Made by a program: the position numbers and the translations under genes. A stretch of DNA of 64,000 nucleotides from Plectrocnemia conspersa (Eukaryota > Arthropoda > Insecta > Trichoptera > Polycentropodidae): NCBI GenBank assembly GCA_009617715.1, contig VTFK01000583.1, positions 41,379-105,378 on the forward strand, given 5' to 3'. This document shows positions 12,481-24,639 of the stretch, piece after piece (position 1 is the first letter of the stretch; every line of letters begins with the position of its first letter). The notes under the pieces are model-generated. The model worked only from the letters and a program-made list of their open reading frames with translations. It was not told the origin of the DNA and did no database searches.

Positions 12481-13189
12481 TTTTTCAAGACAAATATGTT
12501 CCTCTGTTTTTTTCATAACTTATAATTAAACAAAACTTAATAGTTATATTTACTCTTATATAAAACTTGAAATTTATGAGCCGATTTTTTAATTATTGCT
12601 TTTAAACAAAGTTTTATTATTTCTTATAAAATTTCCGAGAACAAATATTTTTTCCTTAACCCTTGTTTGTACATATGGTCATTTATTTAAATAAATAAAA
12701 TATAAAATAATAACCTAAATTAGCAATTGTTTTTACTGTAATATAAAATATCATTTTAATTCCTAAATGGTAAAAGCTCGCTAAATATTTTCGTTCTGAT
12801 ACTCAAAAATCGTTATAGCATATCATATTTTTAATATTATATTAAAATTATGTTATCTTATTTTTAATCGATATAAAAATTTATAGTTTTGATTATAATT
12901 TATATGTATATTTACTTGTATACTATAAAAAAATAATATAGCAAAAAATGTGTTCTTATAAATATGCAGTCCTACCGAATGCATGCTTCATAAATATTCT
13001 AATTTATTTAAATAAATATTAGTCATATCAAAAAATACATAAATCACGTCAGATGCAGTATATACTTTTTCAATAATATTTTGTATGTATATTTTGTTAA
13101 AATACATACGTTAAAAACTAATCATTAAATAACAATCTAACATGGTACAACATGAAAAAAAGTATCACGCGTTGGCCCACAAGAAAAAC

Positions 13190-13620
13190 TAAATTTAACC
13201 ACTTTATAATTGGTATGCAAATGAGTTCCTTAACTTTGCGAGATTAAATCAACGGAACGGTGCCGACCAGAGCTTCCTTATCTGTGTTCCGACTTATCAA
13301 ATAATTATTTTCCTATCTAGTCGAAAAGCGAGCGTTTAAAATTTTTATTTAATTAAAATAGAGTCGCACACCCACACGCGTATTCTTCTCACGTTTTTGT
13401 GTATACATATATTTTTTACAAGATCGTTTATTCAAAAGTTAAGTACGTACATTCGCGGTTACGTTAGACCTATAATTACCATAAGTATTATTGATGTCTG
13501 CGATTACCTTTCACGTACTAATATTTTACGCAATTGACACGTCGTCATACCGTACATTATTTATGGTTTCTATATAATTATGGTTTTACGGTTCATTTGC
13601 ATGCATTACTTATAATATAT
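13190..13620. promoter_or_regulatory. Possible enhancer with two POU octamers
   Basis: Less AT-rich than its surroundings. It contains the POU octamer ATGCAAAT at 13,215-13,222 and its reverse ATTTGCAT at 13,595-13,602. Exact octamers are not rare in AT-rich DNA, so this is suggestive only. No gene was recognised here. Confidence 0.25.
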
Positions 13621-13689
13621 AATCTCCACTCAAATTAAGAGCATCTTTACTGTATAAATACTATTTTGTTTCATTTTTTATTCTTTACC

Positions 13690-14480
13690 GAGTGTCGTTA
13701 GTTTATGTTTTAACCATTTATTCATGTCCATTTCCTTGTAATTATTTTTTATCTCAGATCTCCCGTACTTTCGGTACACAGTCACTACGCAGTACTATGG
13801 AGCTTAGATCGATCAAACGAGGCCCCTTCATTATAATACTCCCTTCGGATAAAAAAAAGCAGCTTTTTTTTTTTCTTTACCTACCTCCTTTTCTCCTCCT
13901 ATTATTCTATGGAATAATTTGAAGGTTGTTTTACAAAGAGGCGTTTTGTTGTGCGATGTAAAAGTATAAAGAAAAAGCGTGTTTGCGTTACACTGCCTTT
14001 TGATAATGCGCAATCAATTTAGTATACATTTTCTTTATTGAAACTTACGTGACCAACATAAATCATTATATAGATATAGCATCGGGCTCAGCGCAAGTCC
14101 ATGTGACACTCCATATTTCAATTTTCACTCTCAACGATCGCTATCTATAATTCATATTATATGATGTATGTAAGCGTATGCTAGCAGCCGTTACATTAGT
14201 GACCAGCCCCCATTTAATTCGCGTCCATTGATATAATGAAATTGTTAAATCAATGTCGCGGCAGCGGGGGTCTGAAAAATGGCGTAAATCAAAAAAACGG
14301 GCCGGGGCCTGATCAAATAGACCTGCCCACCGATAATGTAGTCGAGCTTTTTTATAATAATTTCATACTCAATCATTTCGCCGTTACATATACTACGTAT
14401 GTACCTATAGCTACTTCTACTCAGAGTCCCCGATATTCTTGAAAGGCGAAAGCTTATAAATCACACGATTTGCGTGCACC
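13690..14480. other. Mixed-composition stretch, no gene recognised
   Basis: Moderate GC patches, including ATGGC at about 14,278 and ATAAATCA at 14,058 and 14,456. Short frames (13,692-13,922 plus; 13,831-14,013 minus; 14,236-14,442 plus) overlap or are low-complexity and match nothing I recognise. Confidence 0.4.
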
Positions 14481-14489
14481 GGCCACGCG

Positions 14490-17400
14490 CGGCCCTAATA
14501 AATTGCTATAAATATGTATTTTTATAATATTTAATATACGTTATTATAATATGAATCTATGTACATATACGTACATAATAATCATAGTAATTAGAAGTAA
14601 TTTACCCCTAGACGAATATTTAAAATATGTCTTAGAGCCGTTTAAGATTTAATGGGGAAAATCGTAAAGGCACATTCGATTTTTTTAAATTCAATATGTA
14701 TAATTTTTAATTCAATATATGAGTATAAAATATGTACAAAAATTAAGGAGAATAATATTGATAATGAGATTTGATCATATAATTGAAAAAAAAAATTTTT
14801 TCGCTGAAACATCCATTAAATTGCTGTCAAAATTTCAGCCCATAAAGGGATGAAAAAATTCCAAGACAGTTTTATAATCAGTCTACTTCACCGTTGCGTC
14901 GATGAAGTGGATAACTACCATTTCGGAATAGAGGAAGCAGCCCCAGTTGCCTATAGAATTTTGTTGCTATACATTTAATCAGTTTGAATTTATTTAATTC
15001 TCATCAGAAAGCGACATTTTTTTATAATCTAAAACAGTCCAACTATTGTGTGAACATGCCTATTTCATACGTGTAAAACGTATTTATTCAGTCAAAAACG
15101 AATCTAAAACTCGTCAACATTTATACCTTTATCAATATTTCTCAAATAATTACTAGTAAAATCCATTAAAGTTTCAAGCTTTTACATAAATAAGCATTTA
15201 CATTTTTACCCTTAAGTTAAAGGTAAAAATAATTACAGGGATATTTATAATTAAGATAGATATAAATATGTCACACAAAATTAGTAAAAAAATAATGGGT
15301 TATGTTTTTAATAATGAGCAAACAGACAATATATTTTTATAGCACACTCTGTATATAGAGATAAAAAGTAAGCAAATATCGAAATTGAATGATGTAAAAA
15401 TATTGATACTCACATATAATAATTTGGCCAATAGATTTTTATCGCATTTTAACGTGTACACAAAATAATACATGTTTTAAATGTATATAATTTTTTTGCT
15501 AATAAAAAAATTACAGGTATAGCAATTTTCGTGCCCCGTTTGACCCACTTAGATCCATGTAGCAGATTCTTATATGGTAATTATAGTTCTTGGACTCTGT
15601 ATTATAAGCCGGTGGGTTAAGTTTTACATATGCGAGATGTTAACCTCTAATTTAACCGACTAATTGTTACTCGACCGCAAACGAAATTGCCCACGACGAA
15701 TTTTATATTGAAAAATTTCAGCTCTAAAACTTTGATTTATTGCCTTTTCGGACCTTTCGAAAATCAATAACGAGTCCGTTATACTATTTGTGTGTACATA
15801 TGGTTTTTGCGTAAAACCGTAAAAGTTGACAATACACATGTACAATTTCGGACGGTTCAAAACCGCAGTTAAGTGCTTCTCACGCCTTTGTTTTCGAGTC
15901 TTGGTTTGTTATATATTTTTTTTCGTTCCAGAAAACTTTTTGTCTTCTCGTGAGGACGCAATAAATATTTTATGATGACAACCTGCTGGGAGTACTAACG
16001 GTATTTAGGAGTTTTCTATAGAAAGCGACTTGCACAATACGTACAACTGTACGCTTTGTACTAAATTATACATACAATTGCAAAAAGTAATTTATAACTG
16101 TGCCTATAAAAAAAATGTTAAGCTTTGTATAATCGTGTAACAATTTGTAACAGAGGAATGCCATTGATTTGGTCGATAAATATCTATCATTATTTTATTA
16201 AATTTGTTACATTTAAGTATATATTATAATATTGTACTTATATTGATAATAATAAAAAATCAATTATTTTGATTATCCAAGAATGATTGATTTGATTAGT
16301 TATATGTTACGTGTCATCTTCGAATTTACATTGAAAAATGCGTTCAGATTAAATACAAAGTAGGGTGACGGGTGATTTCCGTCCCCTTTTATATGTATGT
16401 GTATATAAAACGATAGCGTTAAGCTTTCGCCCCCTAAGCGCCGACCGGATTCTGGATGTATAAAGATTATAATTCTCTGGCTTTCGTAGACGTGGAGATT
16501 TTGTAAAATGTGTTTTCAAAAGGTTCGACCTTCGCTCGGAGTTGGTGTGAAGAATAAAAGGGAAAAAAACTTTGTCGATGTGTATGCAAAATAGGTCTAC
16601 GCAACGTTATCTGGCGAGATGTTTGAACGTCTGTGCTACAAGTGGCAATCGTTGCATTTGAGTGATTTATGATAGAAGAATTTCGCCAAAATTATATTGA
16701 AAAAATATGCGGCTTGATTTACGAGGTGCGTGGTGATTCATATTTTCATATAAAATTAAAGTAAGTGGTTTTTGTTAGTCATGCAAGGTCAAGATTCTAT
16801 AGAATTTACTTACAATGTGTATACATTTGTATGATATAATTTTTAATATTAAAAAACTGATTCTCTAAGTAATAACCCTCGATTCAGGATGATGAGCTTT
16901 TGATCAATATATATTGCAAATTTTAACACAATTTACAATCATGTTCAAGTTACTAAAAGACACATAAGAAAAACATTTAAAATAATACATGAGTCTTATC
17001 AGTGAATTTATCCATTTATCCATATCTTAACCAGTTTTTATGATCACTGACTTCTTATTGTATTTTACATACAATAACTACAATACATTCAAAACTTATG
17101 CAACATAATCAATGGCGAAAGATTGTAAGGATAATAAGCATCTTTAAAATAAATACTTATCTATGTATGTATATTGGATTTCTTCTTTGCATATATGCTG
17201 GCAGTATGCTACTACTTTTTTTTCAGAATAAAATTAATTTATTTGTCAATGAATACTACTTATTAAAAAAATATGAATTCTTGGCAAAGTAGCCAAAGCC
17301 ACAAAAAAATATTGTAGTTACATGATTTCATAATATAATTATTAATTCTAAGAGCTATTAGTATTATATAATCAGTATATCAATCAAGTATTTTCATGAT
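14490..17400. other. AT-rich stretch without recognised genes
   Basis: Nearly 3 kb of AT-rich DNA. Patches near 14,880-14,950, 15,590-15,960 and 16,360-16,680 are less AT-rich; the last contains TGATTTAT at 16,673. The frames at 15,660-15,860 (minus) and 17,098-17,292 (plus) are short and unrecognised. Confidence 0.5.
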
Positions 17401-17409
17401 ACAATACAG

Positions 17410-18091
17410 TTAAAAAACCTGTGATGTACACTCGGTGTATAAAAATCAAACTGTGTAAAAGTCTGTGATTTTAAACTTTATATTACGAAATAGTCGAAGT
17501 AGTTATAATTATTGTTTTTGCTAAAAAAAATAAATGCATTGTTCATCGTAATTATTATGTATAAATGCAAAAATTAAGTAGTTATTTACAAAAATAATAT
17601 ATATAAATCTAGTTCAAAACCTCTGAACGTAAACATTGCATAGACAAGTGGTATAAATCGTTGACTAATGACCTGAAAGATCTAGGCCCGAATCTCATGT
17701 GGATCTAAGTGTAGTTCAATTTTATTGCATTCCTTTAAAATTATGCATTCGAATTAGTGATTATTATATAAATAAAATCCCAATCGATCATCAGTGATTA
17801 GGTTTTCCTAGATTTTTCTAATCTCATGGATGAATATCGTAAAGATTAATTATAACGAGTCATACTAATAATTCTCAAAAGGAGCTACTTTAGCTCAAAA
17901 GCAATATCTTGTATGTATATAAATTTTTTTTTAGCAAAATATATATTATTATTAGTTATGATAATTATTTATATATTGTAATTATCTAAATAAATATGTA
18001 AGTGTATCGAAAAGAATGCCATATTATTAGAAACTAATTATTCACATAATAAATTGATATGTACACTCCGGTGTACATCACAGTAAATTAA
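17410..18091. mobile_element. TTAA-flanked MITE-like element with nested SINE
   Basis: CTGTGATGTACAC at 17,419 is repeated in reverse complement near 18,070-18,083 (GTGTACATCACAG). The inverted termini go on for about 25 bases and are themselves near-palindromic (GTACAC...GTGTA). A TTAA lies a few bases outside each end (17,410-17,413; 18,088-18,091), as for piggyBac-type insertion, but the offset differs slightly, so the class is uncertain. A SINE copy at 17,636-17,850 sits inside and explains part of the 680-bp length. No transposase frame is present. Confidence 0.45.
17636..17850 (+). mobile_element. tRNA-derived SINE, copy
   Basis: The head reads GACAAGTGGTATAAATCGTT (A-box region), then ACCTGAAAGATCTAG and GGCCCGAATCTC (B-box region), closely matching the 41.1 kb copy. 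The tail holds the family core: GATTAGGTTTTCC, TAGATTTTTCTAATCTC, then GGATGAATATCGTAA. In the core GATTAG can pair with CTAATC. Family length is about 200 bp. It inserted into the TTAA-flanked element around it. Confidence 0.7.
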
Positions 18092-18639
18092 AGTTTATTT
18101 ACATCATAGTGAAGGATGTTTTGCGAAACTAAACCAAAAGCAACCAAAAGGGTAATAATAATTATATGGTAAATAAATTTAAATTTAATATTAAATCATC
18201 AAGTCTCAAAAGACCTGTAAAATATTTTTGAGTTTATTTTATGAAACATATTGGGTGGCCTTTCAAAGTTGTTTATGATGACTTGAAGATAAATTCATGG
18301 ATGAACAGCTTATCTTAAATCATAAACTTTATACATAAATATAATTTAATATAAATCATATGATATTATAAATACTTTATTTTTCAATTAATTACATAAT
18401 TGTATGATATTGTCAAATGTATATTTTTATCTCGTGTAATATTTTTTATAGATTTTTAATGAATCATATTTATTAATTTTATTAATATTGTCTTTTAAAT
18501 TTTTTTTAATAAATTTATATCTTCTAAAACTTACCCGATTGATTTAAAATAAAGCAAAAAATCACTATGACCACATTGGATCATCGAATTAATCTCATTA
18601 CGCCAATTTTATCGCCGCGCAAAAAGTAATCACCATAAT

Positions 18640-19085
18640 TCACGCGAGCGAGAGAGAGAAAAAGGTGTTTCAAATCCGAAAAGCAAACTTTCCGCTTCCT
18701 GGCTTATTTCTTTGGCAGCGCAATAGAGAGAAGGAGAGACCCCGTCTCTTTGAAGTACTTGTCACGCGGCACCGGCACAGGAGACAGAAAGATCGATGTT
18801 GTGCTCGGCTCTCACCCCCCATGAAAACCCACCCCGTCGCGAGCCGCCTCTGAAAAACCACCCGAAACCCCTGCCGTGCCTCGAGCGTCCGCCCCCCATC
18901 ACCAGCCACCGCCAGCCAGCCTTCTTGCCGGCGACCCTCTCTGGGTATAAGCGTACACATGATTTTACCCAAATCATCTCGTCCCACCACCGCCACCCCG
19001 GGATTCGGATGAAATTCCGAATGACATTTTAGCCTGCCTAAGTATTCCGAGACAGGCTTGTGAAAATTCGCCGTATTCACCAGAG
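18640..19085. promoter_or_regulatory. GC-rich island with GAGA repeats
   Basis: An abrupt GC-rich block begins with GAGCGAGAGAGAGA (about 18,645), a GAF-type motif, and continues C- and G-rich to about 19,085. Frames are open on both strands over the same bases: 136 codons minus (18,670-19,080), 78 plus (18,796-19,032) and 71 minus (18,762-18,977). This indicates stop-poor composition rather than a gene. None contains a domain I recognise. It could be a promoter, a Polycomb response element, or a GC-rich untranslated exon; no convincing splice signals or initiator were found. Confidence 0.35.
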
Positions 19086-19089
19086 CGAT

Positions 19090-19990
19090 ATTATTTTATA
19101 CGTTCACTGTGTATTATGTATTTATGTATGTATGTTTGTAAGTATAATACAAACAAAATTTCTCTCGTCTGCATTTAATTTATTGCCGTTTTCGCTTATT
19201 TGCGTTATAAACAATTCACTCTCATTCGGCGTCATTACGCCTAACAGGCAAATCGGATTGGGATGGTAGCAGCGCTTAAGAAATTATACTTATTGTCACT
19301 TTTTTAATGATAAACACCAGATAGGTTCATCTAATGTTTAATATCAATTTCAAGTGCTTCTGGTGTAACTAACATATTTGTTTAATCTTTAGAGCACTCT
19401 TGAAATGAATAGACAATCCTATTCCGTAAAAGAGTTCCCAATCAGATCAACGTTTTGAATATAAAATAGTTAATTCCTGCTAAGACGATCTAATATAATA
19501 TAAATGCCATTTATCATAAAAATTAGGAACAAAATACCTTATAAGCTTATAAAAATACTTAAAAGAGAACAAATACACAAATTTACAGATTGGAATTTAT
19601 TTAATTTATACTAAAGTATACAAATTAACTTATTATAATGTCATTTCCCCTTTTATTTTTTATGATTAGCATATGAAAAAAAATACTAAACAATGTAGAT
19701 AATATTGTTACAAAGTGGCACATATATTTTTTAATGTGCAATTATTTATATTTAACATGTGTAATTCTATTTAAATACTTTTAATATTGTTTGCATTAGT
19801 TTATCATTGAAGATAATAATCTTTAGAACAAAAAACCATTACTCTTTTGTATGATTGAGCAATTACAAGACAGAAATTAAAAAGCACGCGATAATCACGC
19901 GTTGAACGATGTTATTGTGCACTGACTCTTTAAAATAAATATTCTATAGATGATATAGCATAAATACAAATAACTTGTACTTAAAAATAT
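19090..19990. other. AT-rich stretch, nothing recognised
   Basis: Contains a TATG microsatellite near 19,120-19,135 and otherwise AT-rich non-coding DNA. The frame at 19,060-19,269 is unrecognised. Confidence 0.5.
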
Positions 19991-19995
19991 GGATT

Positions 19996-20011
19996 AGGTT
20001 AGGTTAGGTTG
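19996..20011 (+). repeat. Short TTAGG-type (telomere-like) repeat
   Basis: GGTTAGGTTAGGTT: about three units of TTAGGT or related. Arthropod telomeres are (TTAGG)n; short interstitial runs are common in insect genomes and have no shown function here. Confidence 0.5.
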
Positions 20012-20061
20012 AATTATTTCACCTTTGTGGCAAAACATTGTTCTATATATTATATATAAGC

Positions 20062-20255
20062 TGCCAGCACGATAGATCAATAGTATCGTCGATGACTAAT
20101 ACCTGAAAGACATTTAAATATAATGTTTTTCAATTTCTATTGTGTCAAAGAGATCAGATTTAAATTTTATATTTTTATAGAATTTTAATTCTGATCGACT
20201 ATCACAGATTATATTTTCCAAGATTTTTAATCTCACGGATGAATATCGTAATAAA
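20062..20255 (+). mobile_element. SINE copy (diverged head)
   Basis: It begins GCCAGCACGATAGATCAAT, like the 41.1 kb copy (CCAGCACGAAAGACGAGT). It has GATGACTAATACCTGAAAGA and ends with the core CAGATTATATTTTCC, AGATTTTTAATCTCACGG and ATGAATATCGTAATAA. The B-box region is decayed. Confidence 0.65.
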
Positions 20256-20469
20256 TTAATCTAGATTATGAAAAGAAACATATATTAACTGTAAGCTGTA
20301 ATAATAGTTTATGATTAATAAAATAGTTATTGATTGTGTTGACTTCGTTGTAGCGCATTGGATTAATTTCTGTCATAATGTGAACGAAATAATTTAATAA
20401 ATAAATAAATAACAATTTATTATTTCTATGCTTTTTGACATTAAAAAAAATAACTAACAAAACGTTTTA

Positions 20470-21200
20470 TTTTAAATGCGCTAGCATTAAAGAATTAAAT
20501 CCAAATGTTTGTATATTACAATATCGAATTTATTCACTATTTGCTAATTTGATATAAAATATTTGTTAATAGTTGTAGTGAGTTATTTTCAAATTTTTAA
20601 TTTCTGAAAACACCAAAATTCAAAAAATTTAAAAACACTATTTTTTATTATTTTTTAATGTGTGCATTAACAACGCAAATCGTATTTATTTATCTCTGGA
20701 ATATAGCTATCTACAACCCTATTGTGCCCTTTTTTGTTATACGATTTATATTATTTTTATGTTACTTATAACAGCCATGGCCATACTAATTAATAACCAA
20801 AAAAACAAAATAACAAAAAAATACTTTGTGTTTGCCGAAATTTCCGAAAATACTCATACATTTTCCCTAATATTATTCTACTATATTTATTTATTGTTCA
20901 AACTGATTTTGCTTCTTTATAACATTACAAGTATAGTTTAATATGTTATTATTATTATTATTTTATTTTACTGTTTGAATGTAACGAATATTTGGAAACT
21001 CTAGCTAGGATTTAAATATATTATTATTTATTGAGATAAAGTTTTTTATTTTATTTTATATTTAATACTATTTAGTTATTTTTAAAATCAGTATTTATTT
21101 TCTGAATTGTCTATTAACATTATTTTCCTTGTTTTATCAATATATTATCTCACTAAAATGCAATTGTATAGTATCGAAAATTCATAATACACTAACTACT
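20470..21200. other. AT-rich stretch with a chance frame
   Basis: AT-rich DNA with an ATT trinucleotide run near 20,945-20,960. The 93-codon frame at 20,660-20,941 is hydrophobic and rich in I, L, Y and N; it looks like translated AT-rich DNA and has no recognisable motif, so it is not called as a gene. Confidence 0.5.
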
Positions 21201-21229
21201 TTTTTTTAGCAATTCTGACCCGTTCTCGA

Positions 21230-22130
21230 TTGATTAAATCCTACGCTCGTTCCAATTCGGAGAGAAGCGACCGAAAATCAATAGAACCCTCGCTGAAATT
21301 CGGAATTATTTCAGAGCTGGGTATTTTTTTTATTTTTGTACTATTAACCAACGAACCAACAAAAAAGAAAGAGGTAACAACAACAGCATACATATATCGA
21401 TCATTGGCGTTATTGTGTGTGCCGAATCCGATGGTATCTGCGATGAAACGTGCCAATGTTGGGGCCCTGGTATTACTATCTCTTGCGAAAACATTTTATT
21501 GAATAACCCTGTTAGAATAAAATCTTGTTAAGGCGACAATTTATGGCTTGTTTATAAATACACTGTTTGAGGAGTGAGAACAACCTTTGCTTACGTCGCC
21601 CTTCGTAACATTCAATATTTGGCTCTAGGAAACCGTCTAAGCAAAGGGTCGTGTAATAAGTTGATACGTGTATTAATTCATTATTCAACAAATAATATGT
21701 ATTTAGAAGTAATATAAAATATATTGCATCCAATCAGTCTACATAAAGACCTCAGATTCCGAAAGTGCAAGTATAAATGCAGCGAGTATCTCGTGTCTGG
21801 TTATTTCAGGTATTTCCTCGTTCCCCAGTGCATTCGAATGAGGTGTTATCCGCGGTGCATTCCGTTACGGTTGTTAGTTCCAGAAAGACGTTATATAACG
21901 AACGTCTTAACTGAGAGCCACCAGAAGCTCGTTATCCATTCTCCAACTGAGATTTCCCCCAGCCAAACAAATTGAATTTGTACAAATCTTATCTAGAAGA
22001 AGCAAAAGTCAAAAATATGCTCGTGTGGGTTGGTACGTTAATGAGAAATGGTTTCAGCGTTGCGTAACGCTAACGGTTTCAATGGCGACGCTTGATTGAT
22101 GCGACTTTTATGGTAATATGTCGATTTTAA
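21230..22130. other. Moderate-GC stretch, unrecognised frames
   Basis: Short frames at 21,230-21,502 (plus, 90 codons), 21,241-21,456 (minus) and 21,724-21,975 (plus, 83 codons) lie in less AT-rich DNA. A pyrimidine-rich 3' splice-like site (TGGTTATTTCAG) ends near 21,809 but is followed by a poor donor. No protein family is recognised. A regulatory function is as likely as an exon. Confidence 0.25.
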
Positions 22131-22699
22131 TCTACGATGATAGACAGTTAGTTTATTAATCGATCATGTGACAAAGCGGTAAAAAATAGTTATTAATTTA
22201 GCTAGATCGGCTCGATTAAAGATGTAATCGAATTTTAACTGTAGTTTATTATAAATGCATTTGATAAGCTTGAGAACGAATTTCTTGATTCCATGTTCAT
22301 AAAAGTAGCACGTGCTCTCATTTTCAGCCCCAAACCTAAAATTGTTCTTAAAAAAAAATAAAAGTGACAATTAATTTCAGCAGCAGTTTCTTCATCACAT
22401 AAAAGCTATAAAAGACCCTAAAAAATTGCTTTTATTTTTACTAGTCTTTCCTTTCAGAATTACCCTTATATATTTAAATTGTTAATGAATGTCTACTTGC
22501 TCTAATAAAATATATATTTTCATCAAAAAAGTTGACCACATTTGTAATACTAAAAGCACTAAATTTAAGATAAATGTATTGAGATGTTCCATTGAAAATT
22601 AAATACCTGCTGATAAGATGATTATACAGCAGATATTTATGTTGCTGTCTTTCTCTATCGCTTCGGGGTCACCAGTTTGCGGATAATATATCAAAAGAT

Positions 22700-23045
22700 T
22701 GTATGCTAAGGGTTGAAATTGTATAGTACGTCATTCGATTCGTTCGACAGTTTGAGAACCGTTGCGAAATGGCTCCGGTGTACGTATTCATCGCGGCCGA
22801 TAGGTTTTGAATACCGTCCGCTCCGGTGTACTCTTCTTATTCTCGGCCGCGTTATTTATGTGCTTTCTAACGGGAGCTATGATTTATATCCCGGGCGGCC
22901 GGTTTTTTTTTCTCCGGGACTCCTTTCACCGAAAACCGGGCGATACCGGACGAAACTCGTCCGGTTTTTTTGCACGTCGAACGCGAGACGCCGTCTGTTG
23001 TTATTGTATCGCCAACATACAGCTTCAAACTTTTACCTATGAAAT
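22700..23045. promoter_or_regulatory. CpG-rich island, enhancer-like
   Basis: A CpG-rich block with GGCTCCGGTGTACG and CGCTCCGGTGTACT about 50 bases apart (an internal direct repeat), GATTTAT-type sites (TGATTTAT at 22,880), and a perfect 9-bp hairpin with 3-base loop at 22,945-22,965 (ACCGGACGA/TCGTCCGGT) followed by T6. Two overlapping plus frames (22,713-23,042 and 22,807-23,055) are unrecognised. The hairpin-plus-T-run looks like a bacterial terminator, but in this context has no such role. Confidence 0.3.
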
Positions 23046-23485
23046 TTATATATAAATGAAGACTACAACAACGAAAAATTGTGATGGATCAAAAGTTTAT
23101 GATGATATATTTACTAACAACTGTATTATTTACAAGTAAAACGAAAATTTATAAATTTTAATATTTTAATATTTATCACTATTTATTCATAGCGTAAAAT
23201 TACTATTGTAATATGATAACTGCAATACAACTGCAACATTTATATTGCTACAATTATATTATATATGTTTTTATCAAATGCAAAAGTAATCATGGGTATA
23301 TTAAACTAGTATTAATTAGCTTAATATGATAAAAATTTAAAGTATTAATATAGCCGTAAATATTTTTTAGAAAAACAGACTGATCTAAATCATCAATAAT
23401 CAATAAAATATGCCATGTGAAAATAATATTAGTTTATCTCTATAAAAATAAAAAGTATGTTATTACTGTATAAACATATTCTATT

Positions 23486-24359
23486 TAGAGTACGCTCGGG
23501 ATAAGGATGCCGGTTTGTTATTGTATGCGTGTACATGTATATGAGAGGGAGAAGCGATGTAGCGTGTACTTCGTTGTCTCGCTTTCTCTTTTAAGGACAG
23601 CCGCTGATTCGTCAACGCTGGTATTCGTCATTAAAGTGCAGTGTGGCACAGAAGTTCGATCTTCTCTACTGATTTATTTTAAATAATTTTGTGTTGATAT
23701 TAATTTAACCCAGATATGCCCACTGTCCCATGGGTAGGTCACTAAACTCGTGCCACTGTTTTTTATTTATAAATGAAATTTGAAGAGAACAAAATTTCTT
23801 GGGCATATCTGGGTTAATTGATATCAAGGCTTCAAATATACGCTCTAAGTTATTCGTTCTCTTACCCAAGGATTTAAATATTTTAATTATTTTTCCATTA
23901 ATCCGTACGTTGTTGGTTTTTTTACACTATTCTCTGTAAGGCTTAAAAAAGTTCTTATTTTTATCGTTGCGCCAATGATAATTTTTTAATTTATTCAATG
24001 GATTCTAATGATTTAATAGAGTCGTTGAGCCATTAAACAATCTGCGTATAATTTCTTTCCCCGTTTTATATCTTTTTGCTTTTAAAGAATAGCTAAAGAC
24101 TTCATTATTTTTTTGACTAGTGAAAGATTTTGAATTTTGCAAATATTTAATTAATGACATCAATGTCGGTTTCTTCGATTATATAATATATTTTTAATTG
24201 TCCGTTGAAATTTCCAACTTAGCTCAGATGTATGTATGTTAAATAAACATATATTTTATTTTAAAATAAAAAAATTAAATATTCGGAGCGAAATTGTTTT
24301 GAGCCACACAGTTCACGCACACAATAACAAACCGGAATCCTTATCCCGAGCGTACTCTA
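23486..24359. mobile_element. ~873-bp TA-flanked MITE, copy 1
   Basis: Inverted termini of about 45 bases: the left starts GAGTACGCTCGGGATAAGGA, and the right is its reverse complement with few mismatches. Both are flanked by TA, the target duplication of Tc1/mariner-type elements. A second copy lies at 28,407-29,279, about 95% identical by eye. No frame of 60 or more codons exists inside, so it is non-autonomous. Near the left third there is an internal inverted repeat (listed separately). Superfamily assignment by the TA duplication is an inference. Confidence 0.85.
23694..23827. repeat. Internal inverted repeat in the MITE, TTAA-bounded
   Basis: TTAACCCAGATATGCCCA (23,705-23,722) and TGGGCATATCTGGGTTAA (23,800-23,817) are perfect reverse complements. 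The symmetry continues outside as TTGATAT. The inner 113 bp looks like a tiny TTAA-flanked element, but the outward symmetry argues for one long hairpin. The same structure, diverged, is present in the second MITE copy, so it predates their amplification. Confidence 0.75.
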
Positions 24360-24544
24360 CATGAATATAATTATAAAAAATCTTAATTTTTTGTAAAATA
24401 AAAAATGATTGATTTAGTTGTGATTATTATTCATAAGAAATCCGAATATCTTTTACTATATATGAACAATGAAAATAGATGGTAAAAGAATTTATCCATT
24501 TTCAAAACTAAACATTATTTTTTTATAAATAACGAAACAGCAAA

Positions 24545-24600
24545 ATCACGATTTTCTGTCAAATAAAACATAATTTTTTCTGTCAAATAAAATCAAATAT
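24545..24600 (+). repeat. Short direct duplication (~25 bp)
   Basis: TTTTCTGTCAAATAAAA occurs twice, about 25 bases apart. This is a simple local tandem duplication in AT-rich DNA. Confidence 0.7.
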
Positions 24601-24639
24601 TTTTTTATGAACAATAAAAATAAATAGCACGTGAATTTA

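Noticed and set aside
12655..12680. piggyBac-like end TTAACCCTTGTTTG
   Set aside because: No matching inverted end with TTAA was found on either side; same for 49,399.
15505..15530. Plus-strand AG|GT at ATTACAG|GTATAG
   Set aside because: Poor pyrimidine tract just upstream and weak donor; similar weak cases at 7,972, 21,809 and 49,507 were also rejected.
18670..19080. 136-codon minus-strand open frame
   Set aside because: Lies wholly in a GC-rich, stop-poor block where three frames on both strands are open together; no domain, no splice or initiation context.
20660..20941. 93-codon hydrophobic plus frame
   Set aside because: Hydrophobicity follows from T-rich codons; no charged flank pattern, signal peptide or partner exon.
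22945..22970. Bacterial-type terminator (GC hairpin plus T6)
   Set aside because: Everything else indicates an insect nuclear genome; a hairpin beside a T run has no terminator meaning there.
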